The position numbers were made by a program, and so were the translations under genes. The notes under the pieces were generated by a model. The model saw only the letters and a program-made list of their open reading frames with translations. It ran no database searches and was not told the DNA's origin. A stretch of DNA of 16,262 nt from Rodentolepis nana (Eukaryota > Platyhelminthes > Cestoda > Cyclophyllidea > Hymenolepididae): positions 1 through 16,262 of the forward strand of contig UZAE01014168.1 in NCBI GenBank assembly GCA_900617975.1, read 5' to 3'. Below are positions 1 to 9,325 of this stretch, piece after piece (the stretch's first letter is position 1; each line of letters opens with the position of its first letter).

Positions 1-288
1 TTAATCAGGAGAGAATTCAAGACCTCAAGGTGCAACGAACTTAAAGCTCGAACAAAGGAGAAACAGTGGACAGTAGCCCTTTTCGACATAACCGACTGGC
101 AAAGAATGGAAGCCGTTGCTGAGTTTAGACTAAATACCGGACACGAATGCCTGGCAAAGCACCTTCACAGATTAGGAGTATACACTCAACCCACATACTG
201 CCTATGTGATCTACAGGAGGAAATGGAGAAGACCCACCAGATTCGGTGTTCAGCCCTAAAAACAGTGACGGAAACCCAGGGATACTGA
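1..288 (+). pseudogene. C-terminal fragment of a non-LTR retrotransposon polyprotein
   Basis: Frame 1 is open from base 1 to a TGA at 286-288 and carries the 'AEFRLNTGHECLAKHLHR-G' block followed by a Cys/His cluster (CLCD, then H and C spaced as H-x3-C). Such a block is typical of the extreme C terminus of non-LTR retrotransposon ORF2 proteins, after the reverse transcriptase and any RNase H part. In related elements the residues after the final Tyr are usually Trp-Glu-Ala; here the Trp position is TGA and the frame goes on as E-A-G-I-Q-L-M to a second stop at 343-345, so TGG to TGA decay is likely. The first Cys of the usual Cx2C pair appears replaced by Tyr. Probably a dead copy. No catalytic residues are inside the window. 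Confidence 0.75.
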
Positions 289-410
289 GAAGCCGGAATA
301 CAACTAATGAACTGCTATTTATGTTCCTCCCCCTCCCCCTCGTGAAAGCCAAAGTAAACTAAGGGGCTAATGACAAATTTCATAAACCTGTCATTTGAAG
401 TAATAATAAT
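1..410 (+). mobile_element. 3' end of a LINE-type (non-LTR) retrotransposon, truncated by the window edge
   Basis: The interval holds the last part of a retrotransposon polyprotein frame (1-288, continuing past a stop to 345) followed by a 3' UTR that ends in a short TAA-rich tail (401-410). The 3' UTR from about 322 to 410 aligns with the last ~90 bp of every S-family element in this window: a 'tgttcct' stretch, C/T-rich run, 'gggctaatga', 'catttgaa', then an A-rich tail. Seen: the shared tail. Inferred: this LINE family supplies the reverse transcriptase that copies S elements. The 5' part lies outside the window, so the clade cannot be assigned. Confidence 0.85.
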
Positions 411-2070
411 CTCTGGCAGGTTAGACTACACTTCAGATGATCACATTTGATCATTCAACTTGCACAGCCATAGAAAAATTGAATTGGAGTGATGAGGCTG
501 ACTATAATGATAAACGATCAATCAATAAGTACTGGACACCAATCTAGTAGTCGGATAACGCATTCTGAATTGTGGACAGGAACTATCCATTTTGCAGATT
601 TAATCTAACAATCAAATGATGATATCTTCCCACCCACTACTAGTTGTTCGAATTTCTGTTAACCAAAAAATTGAAGAGAATGTTGTTCAGTTAGTAATAA
701 CAAAAAACTGGTTTAGAGCAGTAATTTTCATGGAGACTATTCATTCACAATTGCTTTGTAAATAAACATATACACTTTATTCTGCGACCAGCAGCATAAA
801 AAATAGTGAAAATAGGTGTATCCCAAAAAGGAAATTTGAGTACATCATCTTGACATGCTGGGGTATTTTGTCCGAGAAGATAGCTGAAGTTTAGTTTCGA
901 GTAGGTGAATGGGCATAAAATGAACAGAACAAGGAAACGAAGATATAAGAAGCATTAAGGTGCACAAAGGAGAACAAACGCACTTAACTTGTTACAATGG
1001 CTTCTGATATCCGTATTGGCCCAAGTATATCTGGAGATACGAATTCCCATTAACACACTTTTTTTGAGCAGAAAACACTTCCGAACGGGCTGACTGGAAT
1101 GTCAACTCAGCTCAGTGTAAATAGCTCAACTCCATTGTATTTGGAGGCTCAAATGAAACCATGCTTGATTCTAATTACGATTGGCTGAATTAAGTTGATG
1201 AAGTGGTTTATACATAACTTGATAAAAGAATAATTAACTGACAGTCATTTAGAGTAAACATTAAAGCCTAAATGCTTATTTTTTTGCATTCACGGGAACC
1301 TGAGTGAATAACGGTTTCCGCGGTAATTAGTTCATCGGCTCAATTGAAAGAAATTTATGTTTTATGGGAAAGAAACAATTTAAAAAGTACGTTTTGAAAT
1401 TTTCGATGTAATTGAATAAAAGTTCATAATTATAATAGAAACCGAATGCATATTCTTATTTCTTAGAAGTCAATGCAATAGTTCAAAGAAATAATTGAAC
1501 ACACGAATTATGGTTTGTATTTAGTTACGACGCTTCAAGTAAAGCCAACTCGCGTTCGCTATGCCTTTCAGAAAAAGGGATTGATGCCCAGGAAGAGTCA
1601 TGCCGTACATAGTCCCCGAGTGTCGAAATGAAGGACACTGTTATGGAGCTAATATCATATGTCAGCAAGATAAAGTTAAAGATAACGAAAGAATAGGCAA
1701 AAAAGAGAATTCGTAATACGCTCTCCTGGAGATTTTAAAAAATTAGCAACATATTTATTTACGTGAAACTTTCCTTCCAATCCCTTTGTTGAAGCTTGAA
1801 TCTGACTTACGAAGATGACCCTACGGAGTTAGAAAGAGAAATTGTCGCACTTATCTCGATTGTATCCAAAACGTTCATGGTCTGTGTATTTGGATAGATT
1901 GCTGTTCTTCGCTAGTAGGAAGAAAGCTTCTTAGTCCAGTGAGGGAAAAGTCAGCCTAATTAGCTCTAATGACAAAATTAGTCCTACCTTATCATACAAA
2001 TAGGATCTGCTCTAGTCGTCGGAAAAGTAGGAAGGAGACTACTAATCAAGTTAGAAGACTTTCAATCTAT
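411..2070. other. AT-rich stretch with no recognisable gene
   Basis: About 1.66 kb with frequent stops in all frames and no domain, tRNA or S-family match that I can recognise. The part around 1530-1700 is slightly less AT-rich but gives no readable protein. Confidence 0.5.
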
Positions 2071-2358
2071 AATTATTTATTTATATCAAATGCCAGGCGT
2101 TATAATAGCTACTATTAACACTTAAGTTGACTTCAGGCTTCACAGAGGGGAAGGAACATCAAATTGAAGAAAAAATCGAGAGGGGGGGGGGGAGGAACAG
2201 AAGATCGATTCTTCGGTGTAAAAAATACAGACAAAACGGTAGAGAAGAAGCTTTAGCACATGACATACAGTTGGATCATGGTAGTTTGAAGTCAACTGAC
2301 TGTTGGAATATACGTTGCCCAGGGTACACCACTTGGAAGTTAGTCTATCGCGCATCCC
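2071..2358 (-). mobile_element. S-family SINE-like retroelement, copy S1
   Basis: Read on the minus strand it starts GGGATGCGCG at 2358 and ends in the TAAA-type tail at 2071-2080. The head keeps the ribozyme core (P1 strand, L3, CTGGGCAAC) but is missing P4', J4/2 and P2': after the P4 5' strand the sequence jumps to the 'GTTGACTTC' body, so self-cleavage is not expected. An 11-base G run at 2182-2192 (C run in element sense) has expanded within the pyrimidine-rich middle. No target-site duplication was found. The open frame on the plus strand here is only the antisense of the element. Confidence 0.9.
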
Positions 2359-2586
2359 TGAACACAAAATTTACCTATTTAAATTAATTGGATCTACTCA
2401 TCGGTCCTCACTCTAACAGCATAAACGTAGTTTACTTTCTCCTAGCTGCAAGGATAGCAACGAAACTGAATTTGCCCTGACTACACTTTAAGGATCAAAT
2501 ATTCAAATCTTTGTTTACGGTTTGTGGCTTGGATAAATATATTTCTGTAATTAAACTTTTTACTAATTTTTTGTAATTTGTTTGTG

Positions 2587-2613
2587 CGTGAAGGTAAGTC
2601 TATCGCGTACTCC
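2587..2613 (-). mobile_element. S-family head fragment, copy S2
   Basis: Twenty-seven bases on the minus strand match the first 27 nt of the S head at 23 positions, including an unbroken GCGATAGACTTACCT. It holds only the 5' strands of P1 and P2 and part of P3. Nothing downstream in element sense matches the family, so it is a 3'-truncated or rearranged relic. Confidence 0.65.
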
Positions 2614-3834
2614 ATTATTTTTCATAATAAAAGCATCCAACTACTTTCTTATTGATAAAAAATTATAATAACAGCGCATGTTATACGAATCGCCATTGTA
2701 TTTGTGATCTGTTAAGTAATCAATCGATAAATTGATTTCATTGATTGGTTAACTTATTTGTGGAAGTGTTCTAGGTAGTTCCTTACAGAAGTACTCTATT
2801 GAATTAGGATTGAAACAAAAAAAAACAGAATTAAAACATCTTTATTCTGAAATTTGCTGTTTAATTTGCAAAATGTTTCGTAGAATATTCATCTGATAAC
2901 TGTCTAGTCAAGTCGATTTCATCATCTGAATGCTATATTGACACGTGTATTTGCAACTTATCCATATTCATATCAGGGAGTACTGTTGTAGTTTTATGAA
3001 AACTGGGATTTAAGCAAGCTTTGCATTTGGGAAACAGGGGTTTTGACCTTATGGAGATCACGAACACAATGCGTGTCATTTCATTCTGACAAATTGTAGA
3101 CAAGTTAATAAATTCATTTCAATCACACTTTTCCTGTATCCCAACCATCAGATTATTGAACCTCGTTTTAAGGTCTACCTGAGAGCTACGACTGAAAAAG
3201 AGTTAACACGGTTTCTAATCGAATTAACTAGTGCCATGTGGTAGTGTATTGATAAATTCCTATTGCTACTAAATCCCATAGATTGCAGGTATTATTATGG
3301 TTGAGTTCGGGAAAGCACCACATATGCACCACAATGCCCTCAGCAGCAATATCCATATCTCCGTGTTCTTATTAAAGTATCTTGCCACTGTGATGATGAA
3401 TGCCAGCAGCAACAACAACCGAAAACTCCGATCTTCCGGAATGCATGTGAATTGAACACTGTAGGTAAGTGTGTGAAGGTCGTTTAAGCTGGGCGAATCA
3501 GAATTTGAGCAGAGTTTTTCCCCCATTATACAGCACAACAAGACTCCTCGTAAAAGAGCATGCATTAGTCGATCAAGGGGAATTGGAGTCGTATTCTCAT
3601 CGAAGGTGATTGAGTGTTTCTTATGCAATAAAATTTGAAATTGATAAAATTGTGGGAGGGGGGGGGGCATTCCTACTGAATAAGCTCAAATTTTCAATAT
3701 AGACCTCGAGGTGGCAAATATCTCGATCGTTTTTTTTCTTCGTTCCAATTGGAATTTTGGCTCGAAGAGAAGCTATTAAAATCCTAAACACGAAATCCAC
3801 CTACCCTTTCGTCGCTTACTATACAATGGTAATA
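2614..3834. other. Intergenic AT-rich DNA, no recognisable gene
   Basis: Contains A runs (for example 2815-2825) and a 10-base G run at 3658-3667. A 133-codon open frame exists on the minus strand at 3269-3670, but its start region reads through the G run and the protein resembles nothing I know, so it is not called. Confidence 0.5.
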
Positions 3835-3847
3835 ATATTTGAGAATA

Positions 3848-3918
3848 GGGGTGTGGGATAAACATACCTCCTCGTGGTGCACCCTGGGCAACGTATAATC
3901 ATACGCAAAAAAGTCTAT
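3848..3918 (+). ncRNA. HDV-like self-cleaving ribozyme, partly decayed (head of S3)
   Basis: P1 is a perfect 7 bp (GGGGUGU with GCACCCU, including the first-pair G-U wobble). P3 is ACC/GGU around the seven-base loop UCCUCGU, which fits the UCCNCG pattern. TGGGCAAC follows, then a P4 hairpin CGUAU/AUACG. J4/2 has lost one G (ACGCAAA instead of ACGGCAAA), and the P2 5' strand has substitutions against AAGTCTAT, so activity is doubtful. Confidence 0.7.
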
Positions 3919-4474
3919 TATTCGGCAGTTGACTTCTCACTTCATGGCAGTTGACTTCTCACTTCAAACTACCATCACCTCACTTATGTCATATTCGACC
4001 CCTTTCACAGTAATCATCTTACCTTACTGTGTCATATTCGACTACTTCCACAGTACTCACCTCACCTACAGTTGACTTCTCACTTCAAACTACCATGACC
4101 CCACTGTACGGTAGTTGACTTCTGACTTCAAAGACAAAAAAGTCTATTGATCGGCAGTTGACTTCTGACTTGCAAAAAGTCTATTGATCGGCAGTTGACT
4201 TCTGACTTCAAACTACCATCACCCCACTCTATATCATATTCGACTATTTTTACAGTACTCACCTCACCTTTGTATCATATTTGACCCCTCTCACAGTACT
4301 CATCTTACCCGTTCTGAGCCTTTGTGTCTCTTTTTCATCTGTGAATCAGTCTTCTATTCCCCCCTCCTGAATTCTTCTCACTTTGATGTTCCTCCTCCTC
4401 TCTGTGAAGCTTGAAGTCAACTAAAGGGCTAATAATAACTATCAAAACGCCTTCCATTTGAACTAAATAAATAA
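3848..4474 (+). mobile_element. S-family element with internally amplified body, copy S3
   Basis: The head begins GGGGTGTGGG at 3848 and the tail ends AAATAAATAAATG-like at about 4474. Flanks repeat TTTGAGAATA perfectly at 3838-3847 and 4478-4487 (12 of 13 over 3835-3847 and 4475-4487), a target-site duplication. At 627 bp it is about twice the normal length because the middle is duplicated: GTTGACTTCT occurs six times between 3920 and 4210, with local tandem periods of 22 bp (3924 and 3946) and 37 bp (4141 and 4178). Head and 3' third are single-copy. One TPRT insertion of an already expanded RNA, or later expansion, would both fit. Confidence 0.92.
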
Positions 4475-4487
4475 ATGTTTGAGAATA

Positions 4488-5109
4488 CCTCAAATACGTA
4501 CACCCACCCGGATAAAGCCTCGAATCTACTGAATGCAAAAAAACCGCTTCTATCCACATTGTTTTAAAACTTCTTTTCTCATACATTTACTAGGGTAATT
4601 TTGATTAGACTTTAACAATCCTTCTATCTGCACTTTGTCTTAAAAGTACTGTCGAGTTTGTTCTTTTGCAAGAGCGTAGAGGCTTATCTGAAACATTAAA
4701 CAAAAAACTGATTAGCAGAAGAATAGTCAGAAAAATCTCCCTTAGGATTTAGAGTTATTCTGCAAAAAAATTGTTTAAATCTTTGAAAGTTGCTCAAATA
4801 CATAATCCGCCATCCTCGTTTAAACTAATAAATTGATTTTACAAAAGCCTAAAAGTTTAAATTTTATACGGTGCTCACAAAAAAGAATTGTTTAATTAAG
4901 TTTGTCGTCTCGTTTGAAAAATGTCGACAATTGAGCCCTCTTTTATGGGGGTCAAATGGGAAGAGATGGCAGTGTGTGTGTGGAAGTGAGACCGCAGGAC
5001 ACTAAGGCCCTAAGGTCATTACCAAATTGAAAGTGGTGTGATTCACGCACCGCCCGACCACGTTGTCGGGTACATGTGCACCTAACAGTGTCCCGATTGA
5101 CTCACCAAA
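4488..5109. other. Intergenic, no recognisable gene
   Basis: AT-rich to about 4920. From 4940 to 5110 the composition is more GC-rich, with a short GT run near 4970, but no coding frame or known repeat was recognised. Confidence 0.45.
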
Positions 5110-5497
5110 ATGCAAGGGTCTGTCTCCTTACAACTGACGGCTTTGTGGAAGGAAACTAGGTCAAATTGTTACCGTTCCGGTTTGAAAGCATTAGCTTTAA
5201 CTGATATAAGTGGGTTCCTGTTCTGTTTCCTACCTTTAGTAGTTTACTACGCTGTCAAATTCATGGCATTGACTCAGACCTGTATAATGTGCCGAAAACT
5301 CAGTTGATATGGCAGGAAATATTGTTACACTGGCTTTAGTAAACAAATGTGAATATTTTGATAGGGAAATGACTGGTCATTCTACCTTCAATGAATGCCA
5401 GTTTACGCGAAAAGTGGTAGAATCCATCAAACCAGGGTCCTCCGATGACTCTTATCAAAAATCAGATCCATTTCGCCCTTGGCATCCTGATGATTAA
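5110..5497 (+). other. Two short adjoining open frames of unknown status
   Basis: Frame 5110-5307 encodes 65 residues with one strongly hydrophobic stretch (about residues 35-52, rich in F, L, V and Y). A second open frame, 5309-5497, lies in another phase and encodes a polar 62-residue peptide ending in W-H-P-D-D. The switch of phase at 5307 could mark a frameshifted relic, two exons, or chance. The region is less AT-rich than its surroundings. I recognise no family and see no flanking splice signals that decide the matter. Confidence 0.2.
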
Positions 5498-5960
5498 TTA
5501 AGTGAGAATGAAACTATCATTAGTCAAAAATCGGCAATATTAATGAAAGCTGTTTTCAAACACAATGTCTACGGTTGGCTAGTATTGTCTCGAGTTAAAC
5601 GCATCTTCATCAGTCACTCTTAGTGGAATTGCGACCAGGTGGTATCCAGTGGCAGTACTACACAGCATAGGAGCGTTGCACGTTGCAGAATTGATAAACA
5701 GAACCGTTTCAACGATTTCTTTCGTATTTTCAATGGTGCAGAGCTAAGAGAACCAAAGTGTACATGAATACCATGTGCGCTGGCAAGTTGTGTAGACAAG
5801 ACCCACTCGGGCCGCAGTTTGATTACCTCTCCAAGCATTAATTCAACCGTCAAGCTGTAAAATCCCGGTAAACAAAAAAAGGCAAATACAACATTTAAAT
5901 AAACAAAATCTATTTCAAATAGAAAGAGTGGAAAACGTCTATTACAAAAGTTTGAATCCA

Positions 5961-5982
5961 AGAGAGAGAGAGAGCGAGAGAT
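5961..5982. repeat. GA microsatellite
   Basis: A GA-dinucleotide run with one interruption (AGAGAGAGAGAGAGCGAGAG). It lies just downstream of the FABP-A stop codon and would be a CT run in that transcript. Confidence 0.9.
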
Positions 5983-5993
5983 GAGCGAAGATA

Positions 5994-5999
5994 TTTATT
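5994..5999 (-). terminator. Candidate polyadenylation signal overlapping the FABP-A stop
   Basis: On the minus strand the end of the gene reads GAATAAATATC: the AATAAA hexamer contains the TAA stop codon. No other AATAAA was seen on this strand in the next ~120 bp. If used, the 3' UTR would be only about 15-30 nt, within the CT-rich tract. Confidence 0.45.
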
Positions 6000-6469
6000 C
6001 AAACTTGGTGTAAATTCGCACACAGACAAAATCGTCAACTTTCACGGTCTAAAATGGAAATAAGTGACTTTAAAATCGAACGAGAGACAACATGAATTTA
6101 GATTATAAACACCAAAATTACGGTTTTCATTGTGTTGCCTTCAATTTCTCTGTCAATATAGGTGACCTTCCCATCACCCTTCTGAACATGCTTCATGACG
6201 CCATTTTCAATTGTGATAATGGACCTCACTTCACGGCCGTCGGGAGTTATTTCTGTGAATTCTTCTCCAAGACGACAAATGAATTCGGTGGTCTTGACGG
6301 TACTCTCCGATTTCATCCGATATCGACCATCACCGAGGCTCTCGACAACAAAGTTGGGTTTCATGGTATTACCAAGTTTTCGGTTGATAAACCCGACACC
6401 AAGGCATTTCATAACATCATCGAAGCCCTCACTTTTTTCCATCTTCCATTTGCCTACGAACGCCTCCAT
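5995..6469 (-). CDS. FABP: Fatty-acid-binding protein A (two exons)
   Basis: Cytosolic lipid carrier of the intracellular lipid-binding family; parasitic flatworms are known to depend on host fatty acids. Exon 1 is 6469-6122 (116 codons), the intron 6121-6049 (73 nt, GT at 6121-6120, AG at 6050-6049, phase 0), and exon 2 is 6048-5995 (17 codons and TAA), giving exactly 133 residues, the usual flatworm FABP length. The family signature is at residues 6-23 (GKWKMEKSEGF...), the conserved GN..KP lies at 33-38 and PDGR at 76-79. Arg107, Arg127 and Tyr129 (C-V-R-I-Y) form the carboxylate-binding triad. The first part strongly resembles Echinococcus FABP1, whose gene, as I recall, also has a single intron at this late position. 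An upstream in-frame Met at 6505 exists, but the TATA box at 6522-6515 puts the transcription start downstream of it, so Met at 6469 (context A at -3, G at +4) is chosen. No signal peptide, as expected. Confidence 0.96.
6049..6121 (-). other. FABP-A intron, 73 nt
   Basis: Begins GTAATT and ends CATTTTAG on the minus strand. It is phase 0 between Thr116 and Thr117. Without splicing, the frame ends ten codons later and lacks the Arg127/Tyr129 strand, so this is a real intron, not sequence error. Confidence 0.93.
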
Positions 6470-6514
6470 GATAATATAATACGCTTGTAAGCCGAAGGAA
6501 GCCAATTTGTGAGC

Positions 6515-6522
6515 TATTTATA
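6515..6522 (-). promoter_or_regulatory. TATA box of FABP-A
   Basis: TATAAATA on the minus strand, 46 bp from its near edge to the start codon, predicting transcription start near 6490 and a 5' UTR of about 20 nt. A CCAAT pentamer in inverted form (CCAAT on plus, 6581-6585) and one in direct form (6625-6621) lie 60-110 bp further upstream; these are tentative. Confidence 0.65.
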
Positions 6523-7396
6523 CGGTCAAATTAGGCGTGAGCCCAAAGCGTTCAGTAAGGTAGTTGGTAGAGGGAGTGAGCCAATTAGAGGAAGGCATTT
6601 TTGTGGATTTAGATCATTTGATTGGACCTTAGAAAGTTACTACACAACACGCCATTCACAGTATATTCCAAATGGTTCAATTACAATTTGGACAATTGAA
6701 ACGTATCTTTTCTTGAACCACGGTTACGACCTATTAATGTTGACCCCCTAGAATGATGTGTTTTTCCACGATTCGATATTATTTTAAATTTTGCAAAACC
6801 TTCAGCCTAGAGAACACTTTTACTATCCCGACCCCTATTGATTATTTATTTATGAAAAATAATACTATTTCCCCTAAAATATATTTATTCATTATGAAAT
6901 ATGTCCCTAATTTCTTGGAGAATATTTTTAATTCATTTTAATGGAGTTCGTACATAAAAAAGAATCATCGATTGTTGGGTTTTTGCACTCCAAACTGAGA
7001 GTACAATTTCATCACCGCTATCATTTTCGGCTAACCAGAGGGTCAATCAACTTTGAAATTTAAAGTTTCTGCTTTAATTTCTTAATATCGAAAAGAAATT
7101 TAAAGTTCATGTTTAAACTTTGCACCACTTTTAACTGATCCTGAATGATTAGGTAGAAATGTGATCATTAGAGAGGGCCCTATTCTTGGGAAGAAATGAA
7201 AATTATTAATTTCTATCTCACTAAATTTTTTTTTTAAATTTAAACAAAAATGGGAGAATTCTACTTCTCATATGCTCCAGGATCACCCAATCAACTGGTT
7301 TTCTATCTCGACCTTGGTCAAAGTTGCTTCATCCAGACAAGAAGTTCGGGTGATGTGTTTCCTGATACTTTTGCAGCCATGGTTTCCCATTTCAGA
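6523..7396. other. FABP-A upstream region and intergenic DNA
   Basis: Probable proximal promoter up to about 6650, then very AT-rich DNA. No further gene or repeat recognised. A 116-codon open frame starting at 7250 runs through the S head fragment at 7397-7456 and is not credible as a gene. Confidence 0.45.
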
Positions 7397-7456
7397 GGGT
7401 GTGCGATAGATTTACCTCCACGTGGTGCACCCTGGGCAACGTATACTCGTACCGGG
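7397..7456 (+). mobile_element. S-family head-only fragment, copy S4
   Basis: Sixty bases match the S head almost perfectly: GGGTGTGCGATAGA, then ACCTCCACGTGGTGCACC, CTGGGCAACGTATACTC and GTAC. Similarity stops at the end of the P4 hairpin; J4/2, P2' and the whole body and tail are missing. P1, P3, P1.1 and P4 could form but not P2, so it is half a ribozyme. No target-site duplication was found. Confidence 0.85.
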
Positions 7457-8669
7457 CTAGAACAATGTTTAATGTCATCTTTATACGATAAACTGATATC
7501 CGCATTAATTGTACCGATTTATGCCTATCAGAATGCAACACCGAGCGTAAGTGTGATTGTGTTTAATGAATGCATGGACTACCAGCCAATTTTCCTTTGA
7601 AATCCTCTCCCTGCTGCACCATGAATTGGCATGACCCAACATGGAAGTAAATGAATCTGGCATCGCTCAGAATTTCACACATGAACCCGGAATTTCGATC
7701 ATTACCTAAGAGCACTCGGGCGTCACTGGGCGAAATTTTCTCCTCATACGAATGTTCCAACCTCAATTCAACGAAAGTGAGGCCCTTAAAAGCTGATGAG
7801 AACATTTTTCTTGGTCTCATGGAGTGCACAGAACTAACAAGACTGCTACTTCGACTATCCCAAAGGTTCGATCGTGCTGTCGATCAAGTAGTTAGGAAGT
7901 TCGATTGTGGATCCAGTGACCTTTCATCAAACCGGTAGTCTATAGCAGCCCTAATTGTATTTCAATGGTTATATTCCGTGTCAGTGACCCATACTTTGTA
8001 ATAAGCGCTATTCAACAGGCACGTTCGTTCTCCTCCGTACCGTTGAGATTACTTTGGTCATTTAGACAGAAATTTCATGCTGGTGGGGGGGGATTTTGCC
8101 ATAGGGTATTGTTGTGATTTAGTCAAAACTTGTTTTTTTTGTGTAGCATTCGCTGCAACCTTTTCACCGTCTCCTAACTAAAGTGGTGTTCTCAAATTCT
8201 TACAGACATTCCACAATCAGTTCTAGGGGGCCCATAAGGTGTTCAAGGAGAAATCAGGTGATTTCGGTAAATTTAACTAAAATACAATAAATATTAACTG
8301 ATTAGGTATTTGCGAGGTTAGCAATGGTAACATGATGGAACGCGATTACAAATATTTGGTTGGTGAGCCCACCATTCGTCTACTTTCCACAGTCCAATAG
8401 AGATTGTCTAAAGATCAGCACAATTGAATTGAGTCATTTGAAGGTAGTACTGACATTGTCTAGGAATATGGATGCAGTTTTACTTGCAACCTTCGCAAGA
8501 GAAGAACTGATCAATTAAAGGCTTCTTAAGGCGAAAAATGTGATAAAAATCTGAAAATAAAGAAATCACTTAAGATTAATAAATCGAAAAGCATAAGCAA
8601 TCTTCTTTCAACACATCTCTAATGAATTTTTGGTGGTAGCATAGGCTCCGAAACATGCTTTTTAATTTT
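7457..8669. other. Intergenic; one stretch open on both strands, unidentified
   Basis: Between about 7563 and 7938 long frames are open on both strands (minus about 118 codons without a clear start; plus 7651-7938, 95 codons), and the DNA is richer in GC than its surroundings. I recognise no domain in either. An 8-base G run is at 8085-8092. The remainder is AT-rich with nothing recognisable. Confidence 0.35.
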
Positions 8670-8682
8670 ATTTTGAATTTTA

Positions 8683-8752
8683 GGGCGTGCGATAGACTTA
8701 CCTCCACGTGGTGCACACTGGGCAACGTATATTCATGCGGCAAAAAGTCTAT
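8683..8752 (+). ncRNA. HDV-like self-cleaving ribozyme (head of S5)
   Basis: P2 (AUAGACUU with AAGUCUAU), P3 (ACC/GGU with loop UCCACGU), P4 (GUAU/AUGC), TGGGCAAC and J4/2 GGCAAA are all intact. P1 has two mismatches (the 3' strand reads GCACACU), so cleavage in this copy may be lost although the fold is clear. Confidence 0.75.
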
Positions 8753-8976
8753 TAACTGGCATTCGACTTTTGACTTCAAACTACCATCACCCCACTGTAT
8801 GTCATATTCGATTCCTTCCACAGTACTCACCTCACCTTTTCTACCTTTGTGTCTGTCTCTTTTGCATCTCAACTTGTTGTGACTTTGATGTTCCTCCCCT
8901 GATCGAAGACCGAAGTCAGCTAAAGGGCTAATGATAACTATCAAAATGCCTGCCATTTGATATAAAAAAATAAATG
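8683..8976 (+). mobile_element. S-family SINE-like retroelement, full-length copy S5
   Basis: Begins GGGCGTGCG and ends in AAAAAAATAAATG. It is flanked by ATTTTGAATT(T/A)TA at 8670-8682 and 8977-8989, a 13-bp target-site duplication with one mismatch. Order in the element: ribozyme head (8683-8752), body with GACTTCAAACTACCATCACC, a pyrimidine-rich segment, then the LINE-like tail with AAAGGGCTAATGATAAC and GCCTGCCATTTG. This is the standard single-unit architecture (about 294 bp). It ends 300 bp before the FABP-B TATA box and lies in the same orientation as that gene. Confidence 0.95.
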
Positions 8977-9081
8977 ATTTTGAATTATAATTTTTCTCAA
9001 TTTCAAAATAATGCGTAGGACGTTTATGTAGGATTTGCATATTTCACGTGACTTCGTTTTTTGAATTTTGTGAATAAAATT

Positions 9082-9110
9082 TCATCATCGTCATCATCAC
9101 CATCATCATC
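9082..9110 (+). repeat. TCA/ATC trinucleotide repeat
   Basis: A near-perfect run of ATC-type triplets with two single-base interruptions, about 165 bp upstream of the FABP-B TATA box. Confidence 0.9.
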
Positions 9111-9275
9111 GATAAAGTTGTTTGTTTCTTGAATGATTTATCACTTGGTTGAATGACTTATAAGCGAAAATAGCAATTATGATAGCAATTTCAATTGGAG
9201 GCAAATGAACTCGTTTACGTAATCACATTTGTCAATTATAACATCAGGCAATTAGCGAATGTGGGAATTTGTTGG

Positions 9276-9283
9276 TATATAAG
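9276..9283 (+). promoter_or_regulatory. TATA box of FABP-B
   Basis: TATATAAG lies 50 bp before the FABP-B ATG, predicting a transcription start near 9306 and a 5' UTR of about 20 nt, nearly the same geometry as FABP-A. An inverted CCAAT (ATTGG, 9194-9198) lies about 80 bp upstream; tentative. Confidence 0.7.
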
Positions 9284-9325
9284 AGCTGGGTCCCTGCTAA
9301 GAAGGCAAAACTGTAAAATAAAGGC

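Noticed and set aside
3269..3670. 133-codon minus-strand open frame with a hydrophobic stretch
   Set aside because: The start lies beside a 10-base G run, the composition is not protein-like and no family is recognised; chance is the simpler reading.
6092..6490. Long plus-strand open frames opposite FABP-A
   Set aside because: They are shadows of the FABP-A exon on the other strand.
7250..7600. 116-codon plus-strand open frame
   Set aside because: It reads through the S4 head fragment, which is a retroelement relic.
7860..7920. tRNA gene suggested by GGTTCGATC
   Set aside because: No acceptor, D or anticodon stems can be built around it.
8683..8830. Pol III A and B box promoter in the S head and body, as in tRNA-derived SINEs
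   Set aside because: Only a TTCGA-containing B-like match about 130 nt in, no good A box, and no tRNA-like cloverleaf; the head is better explained as an HDV-like ribozyme.
8900..8970. Hammerhead ribozyme in the S tail, as known from schistosome SINEs
   Set aside because: The tail has CTAATGA rather than the required CTGANGA core and no properly placed GAAA with flanking stems.
8576..9040. Antisense open frame across S5, with similar frames in S1, S3, S6 and S7
   Set aside because: The shared peptide reflects shared element ancestry; the frames differ in length, break in S8 and S9, and have no recognisable domain.
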